A DNA stretch of 64,000 nt from Ignavibacteriales bacterium (GTDB lineage Bacteria > Bacteroidota > Ignavibacteria > Ignavibacteriales > Ignavibacteriaceae), in the NCBI GenBank assembly GCA_016707285.1, contig JADJIA010000004.1, positions 62,001 through 126,000 on the forward strand. Direction: 5' to 3'. Numbering within the stretch: position 1 is the first letter of the stretch; every line of letters begins with the position of its first letter. The translations under genes were made by a program, and so were the position numbers. This document shows, one piece after another, positions 62,047 through 64,000 of this stretch. The notes below the pieces were generated by a model. That model did not search any database. It was given only the letters and a program-made list of their open reading frames with translations, and had not been told where the DNA came from.

Positions 62047-63273
62047 CTACCTAAAGAGATTTTTCTCCTGTTTTACAGTTAAAGCTTCACCAACTTCATA
62101 GAGGGCTCTTTCGAGGTCTTTGATGATGTCTTTGTGGTTTTCGATACCAACTGATAAACGAACAAGACCTTCTGTTATTCCGGCTTCTTTACGGGCATCG
62201 GGTCCCATAGAAAAGTGGGTCATGCTTGCGGGATGCTGAATAAGGGACTCAACTCCACCAAGGCTCACAGCCAACTGACAAAGTTTAACAGAATTCATCA
62301 TTATTTCACCTGCGTCATATCCACCCTTTAATTCAAAAGTGATCATTCCGCCGTGACCTTTGTGCTGTTTAAGACCTGTGAAATACTGAGGATGTGATCT
62401 TAATCCGGGGTATTTAATCCACTCAACCATTTCATGTTTTTCGAGAAATTCAGCCACTTTTTGGGCGTTTTCGGAATGTTTTTCCATTCTTATGGCAAGA
62501 GTTTTAATTCCTCTGTGCACCAGGAATGAGTTAAACGGGTCGATTACTCCACCGGTCTGATTTAACACTTTTTTCATGAGAGTATAATCTGACATTTCTT
62601 TTGCCACAACAATACCTGCTACAACATCAGCATGTCCGTTTAAGAACTTTGTCATCGAATGAATTATGACATCAACACCAAACTCAAAAGGTCTCTGAAG
62701 TGCAGGTGACATGAATGTGTTGTCAACACAAACCTTTGCACCAAATTCTTTTGCAATTTTTACTATTTCTGCCAGATCAGCAATTGCAAGTGTTGGATTG
62801 CCCGGGGTCTCAACATAAACTAACCTGGTATTCTCTTTCATTGCAGCTTTTACATCTTCAGGATTGGAGGTATCCACAAAAGATATTTCAACTCCAAACC
62901 TTGCATAAACTGTTCTGAGCAGAGTGTTTGTAGGTCCATAAACTGCTTGTGAGCAAACAACATGTGAACCGGCGCCAAGAAATGTAGCAAACACTGTATT
63001 AATAGCTGCCATGCCACTTGCACAACCCATTGCTTTTACTCCACCCTCGAGGGCGGCAACAGAATCTTCCATTGCTTCAATGGTCGGATTGCTCATTCTT
63101 GTATAAATGTGACCCTTCCCCTCGCCGGAAAACAATGCAGCACCGTGTTGTGCTGATTTAAACTTAAAAGTAGAAGTCTGATATATCGGCGGAACTACCG
63201 CACCAAATTCATCTGCATCAATGCCTGCATGCACACACATCGACTCAAAATTAAGATTTTCGTGATCTTTCAT
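62047..63273 (-). CDS. PLP-dependent trans-sulfuration enzyme (cystathionine/methionine gamma-lyase or synthase family)
   Basis: The 408-residue protein has the PLP Lys in SMTKFLNGHADVV, the phosphate-binding segment GCASGMAAINTVF, YTRMSNPT with the partner-chain Tyr and Arg, VDNTFMSPALQRP with the Asp that binds PLP nitrogen, and SLGGVESLIQHPASMTH. The Cys found in the substrate loop of methionine gamma-lyase (YGC) is Pro here (YGPT), so cystathionine gamma-synthase or gamma-lyase activity is likelier. The gene stands alone on the minus strand. Confidence 0.93.
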   Translation of the reverse strand: MKDHENLNFESMCVHAGIDADEFGAVVPPIYQTSTFKFKSAQHGAALFSGEGKGHIYTRMSNPTIEAMEDSVAALEGGVKAMGCASGMAAINTVFATFLGAGSHVVCSQAVYGPTNTLLRTVYARFGVEISFVDTSNPEDVKAAMKENTRLVYVETPGNPTLAIADLAEIVKIAKEFGAKVCVDNTFMSPALQRPFEFGVDVIIHSMTKFLNGHADVVAGIVVAKEMSDYTLMKKVLNQTGGVIDPFNSFLVHRGIKTLAIRMEKHSENAQKVAEFLEKHEMVEWIKYPGLRSHPQYFTGLKQHKGHGGMITFELKGGYDAGEIMMNSVKLCQLAVSLGGVESLIQHPASMTHFSMGPDARKEAGITEGLVRLSVGIENHKDIIKDLERALYEVGEALTVKQEKNLFR

Positions 63274-63279
63274 ATGTAT

Positions 63280-63447
63280 CTTCCAAATTTTTCAAAAAGT
63301 CAATCTACTAATATAGTACTTCGGAACCTCGGAACCTCAGTCGGAACTTCAGAACCTCAGAACTCCAGAACCCCAGTGCTATTGAGAACCCGGAACTTCT
63401 GAAATACCGAATTTCTGAAGTACCGAGGTTCCGAATCTCTGCAGTTC
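63280..63447. repeat. GGAACCTCAGAAC-type intergenic repeats
   Basis: The words GGAACCTCGGAACCTCAG, GGAACTTCAGAACCTCAG and CCGAATTTCTGAAGTACC follow one another, related by small changes and partly inverted. They fill the gap between two minus-strand genes. Confidence 0.55.
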
Positions 63448-63657
63448 TCAATAGTATATCGCATGCACCTCAATCTCTTCTGCGGAGGGGTCATTTTCTT
63501 TGATGAATTTGATAAAATCGTTGTTGTAATATTCCTGATGGTTGTCTTCAAAGTCCTTTTTTAATGCCTCAATCTCTTCGTAGCTGAGATTGGTTTTAAA
63601 GTAGCTTTTTACGCCTTCGTCATCATAGATTTTGAAGTAATTTCTTTGGTTGTTCAT
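63448..63657 (-). CDS. small acidic hypothetical protein
   Basis: The 69-residue protein begins MNNQRNYFKIYDDEGVKSYF at ATG 63657, with AGGAG upstream. It is soluble and acidic (LSYEEIEALKKDFEDNHQEY) and ends PSAEEIEVHAIYY. No family is recognised. It follows the truncated acyl-CoA dehydrogenase-like gene with a gap of 16 bases and is probably cotranscribed. Confidence 0.7.
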   Translation of the reverse strand: MNNQRNYFKIYDDEGVKSYFKTNLSYEEIEALKKDFEDNHQEYYNNDFIKFIKENDPSAEEIEVHAIYY

Positions 63658-63673
63658 TTTGGTTGCTCCTGAG

Positions 63674-64000
63674 TTAGATTAGTATCTCATGTGAATGCAG
63701 AATATCGGAGAAAAGCTCATCTTTTATTGATTCGGCATTTCTCTTAGCGTGCGAAAGTGAATTAATAATAAATCTGTTAGCGATGAATCGTTTGCGTGAA
63801 TCTTTTTCAGCCTCATCAAGCAACAGATAGCCTACATAAAGATAACTGTAAAGTTCAACAAGGTCTTTTGCTGCAACATCCTGGAAAACAGGGTCTTTTT
63901 TGTCAAGGACATACTTAACACATTCATTAAAGATTATCCTGATATCTTTGAGGAAGTTTTGCAGTCTTGTTAATCCCGAATCGTATGATTTAGCTTCTTT
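63674..64000 (-). CDS. acyl-CoA-dehydrogenase-like C-terminal part (5' end outside window)
   Basis: The last 108 codons of a minus-strand gene are present, ending HSHEILI before a stop at 63674-63676. They are helical (LYSYLYVGYLLLDEAEKDSR, ANRFIINSLSHAKRNAESIK) and resemble the extra C-terminal domain of acyl-CoA dehydrogenases common in Bacteroidota. The identification is tentative because the catalytic part lies outside the window. Confidence 0.5.
   Translation of the reverse strand, partial: KEAKSYDSGLTRLQNFLKDIRIIFNECVKYVLDKKDPVFQDVAAKDLVELYSYLYVGYLLLDEAEKDSRKRFIANRFIINSLSHAKRNAESIKDELFSDILHSHEILI

Overview
The window is AT-rich chromosomal DNA from a free-living Gram-negative bacterium, most probably of the class Ignavibacteria (Ignavibacteriota, the Chlorobi/Bacteroidetes side of the tree). 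The main evidence is six large secreted proteins that end in a type IX secretion (T9SS) sorting domain of the NYPNPFNP type, alongside Ycf48/BNR-repeat surface proteins and a fermentative or anaerobic core (pyruvate:ferredoxin oxidoreductase, acetyl-CoA synthetase, PEP carboxylase). No phage, plasmid, complete transposon, rRNA or CRISPR array was seen. One tRNA (Lys-TTT) is present.

Region by region. 0-3.3 kb: a divergent PAS-protein gene and a small metal/cofactor cluster (COG0731-type radical SAM protein, NifX/orange-protein-like protein with a His-rich tail, frameshifted DUF89 protein), with sigma-54-like promoters and TTGCAA palindromes in the intergenic regions. 3.3-10.9 kb: a secreted thioredoxin-like protein, then what I consider the prize of the window: a Cu+-type P1B ATPase fused in one polypeptide to an ethylene-receptor (ETR1)-like three-helix copper-binding domain and a histidine kinase, followed directly by a lone receiver protein and a multi-domain hybrid kinase. 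In plants the copper pump RAN1 loads the ethylene receptor ETR1; here pump and receptor-like sensor are one gene. 11-20 kb: small secreted proteins, a decayed MNT-HEPN pair beside a DUF1874 (AcrIII-1/Crn2-like) protein, two frameshifted T9SS surface proteins, a PIN-type toxin-antitoxin-like pair, tRNA-Lys and a strikingly GC-rich island. 20.9-25 kb: MgtE and a nine-heme T9SS cytochrome under a sigma-54-type promoter. 25-42.7 kb: housekeeping genes, mostly on the minus strand (dCMP deaminase, PEP carboxylase, phosphatases, ProS, OPT transporter, a HEPN-MNT pair, a DHODH-like protein with PFOR). 43-49 kb: a thioester-domain T9SS adhesin with its own sigma-54-type promoter, then acetyl-CoA synthetase. 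49-55.6 kb: a set of tiny membrane proteins, a kinase-GNAT fusion, an M1 aminopeptidase and a PP2C phosphatase. 55.7-64 kb: GH13 amylase, Ycf48-like T9SS protein, DUF1579 and EVE proteins, Upp, a trans-sulfuration enzyme and a truncated acyl-CoA dehydrogenase-like gene.

Two threads join these regions. First, sigma-54-like promoters (GG-N10-GC spacing) precede at least four transcription units: radical SAM, nonaheme cytochrome, PFOR and the adhesin, with a fifth weaker one before the NifX-like gene. They also correct several start codons. Second, apparent frameshifts all fall between about 2.9 and 17 kb, several of them in or next to homopolymer runs, so either this segment carries sequence errors or it is decaying. 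All assignments come from reading the sequence and family knowledge; no database search was run.
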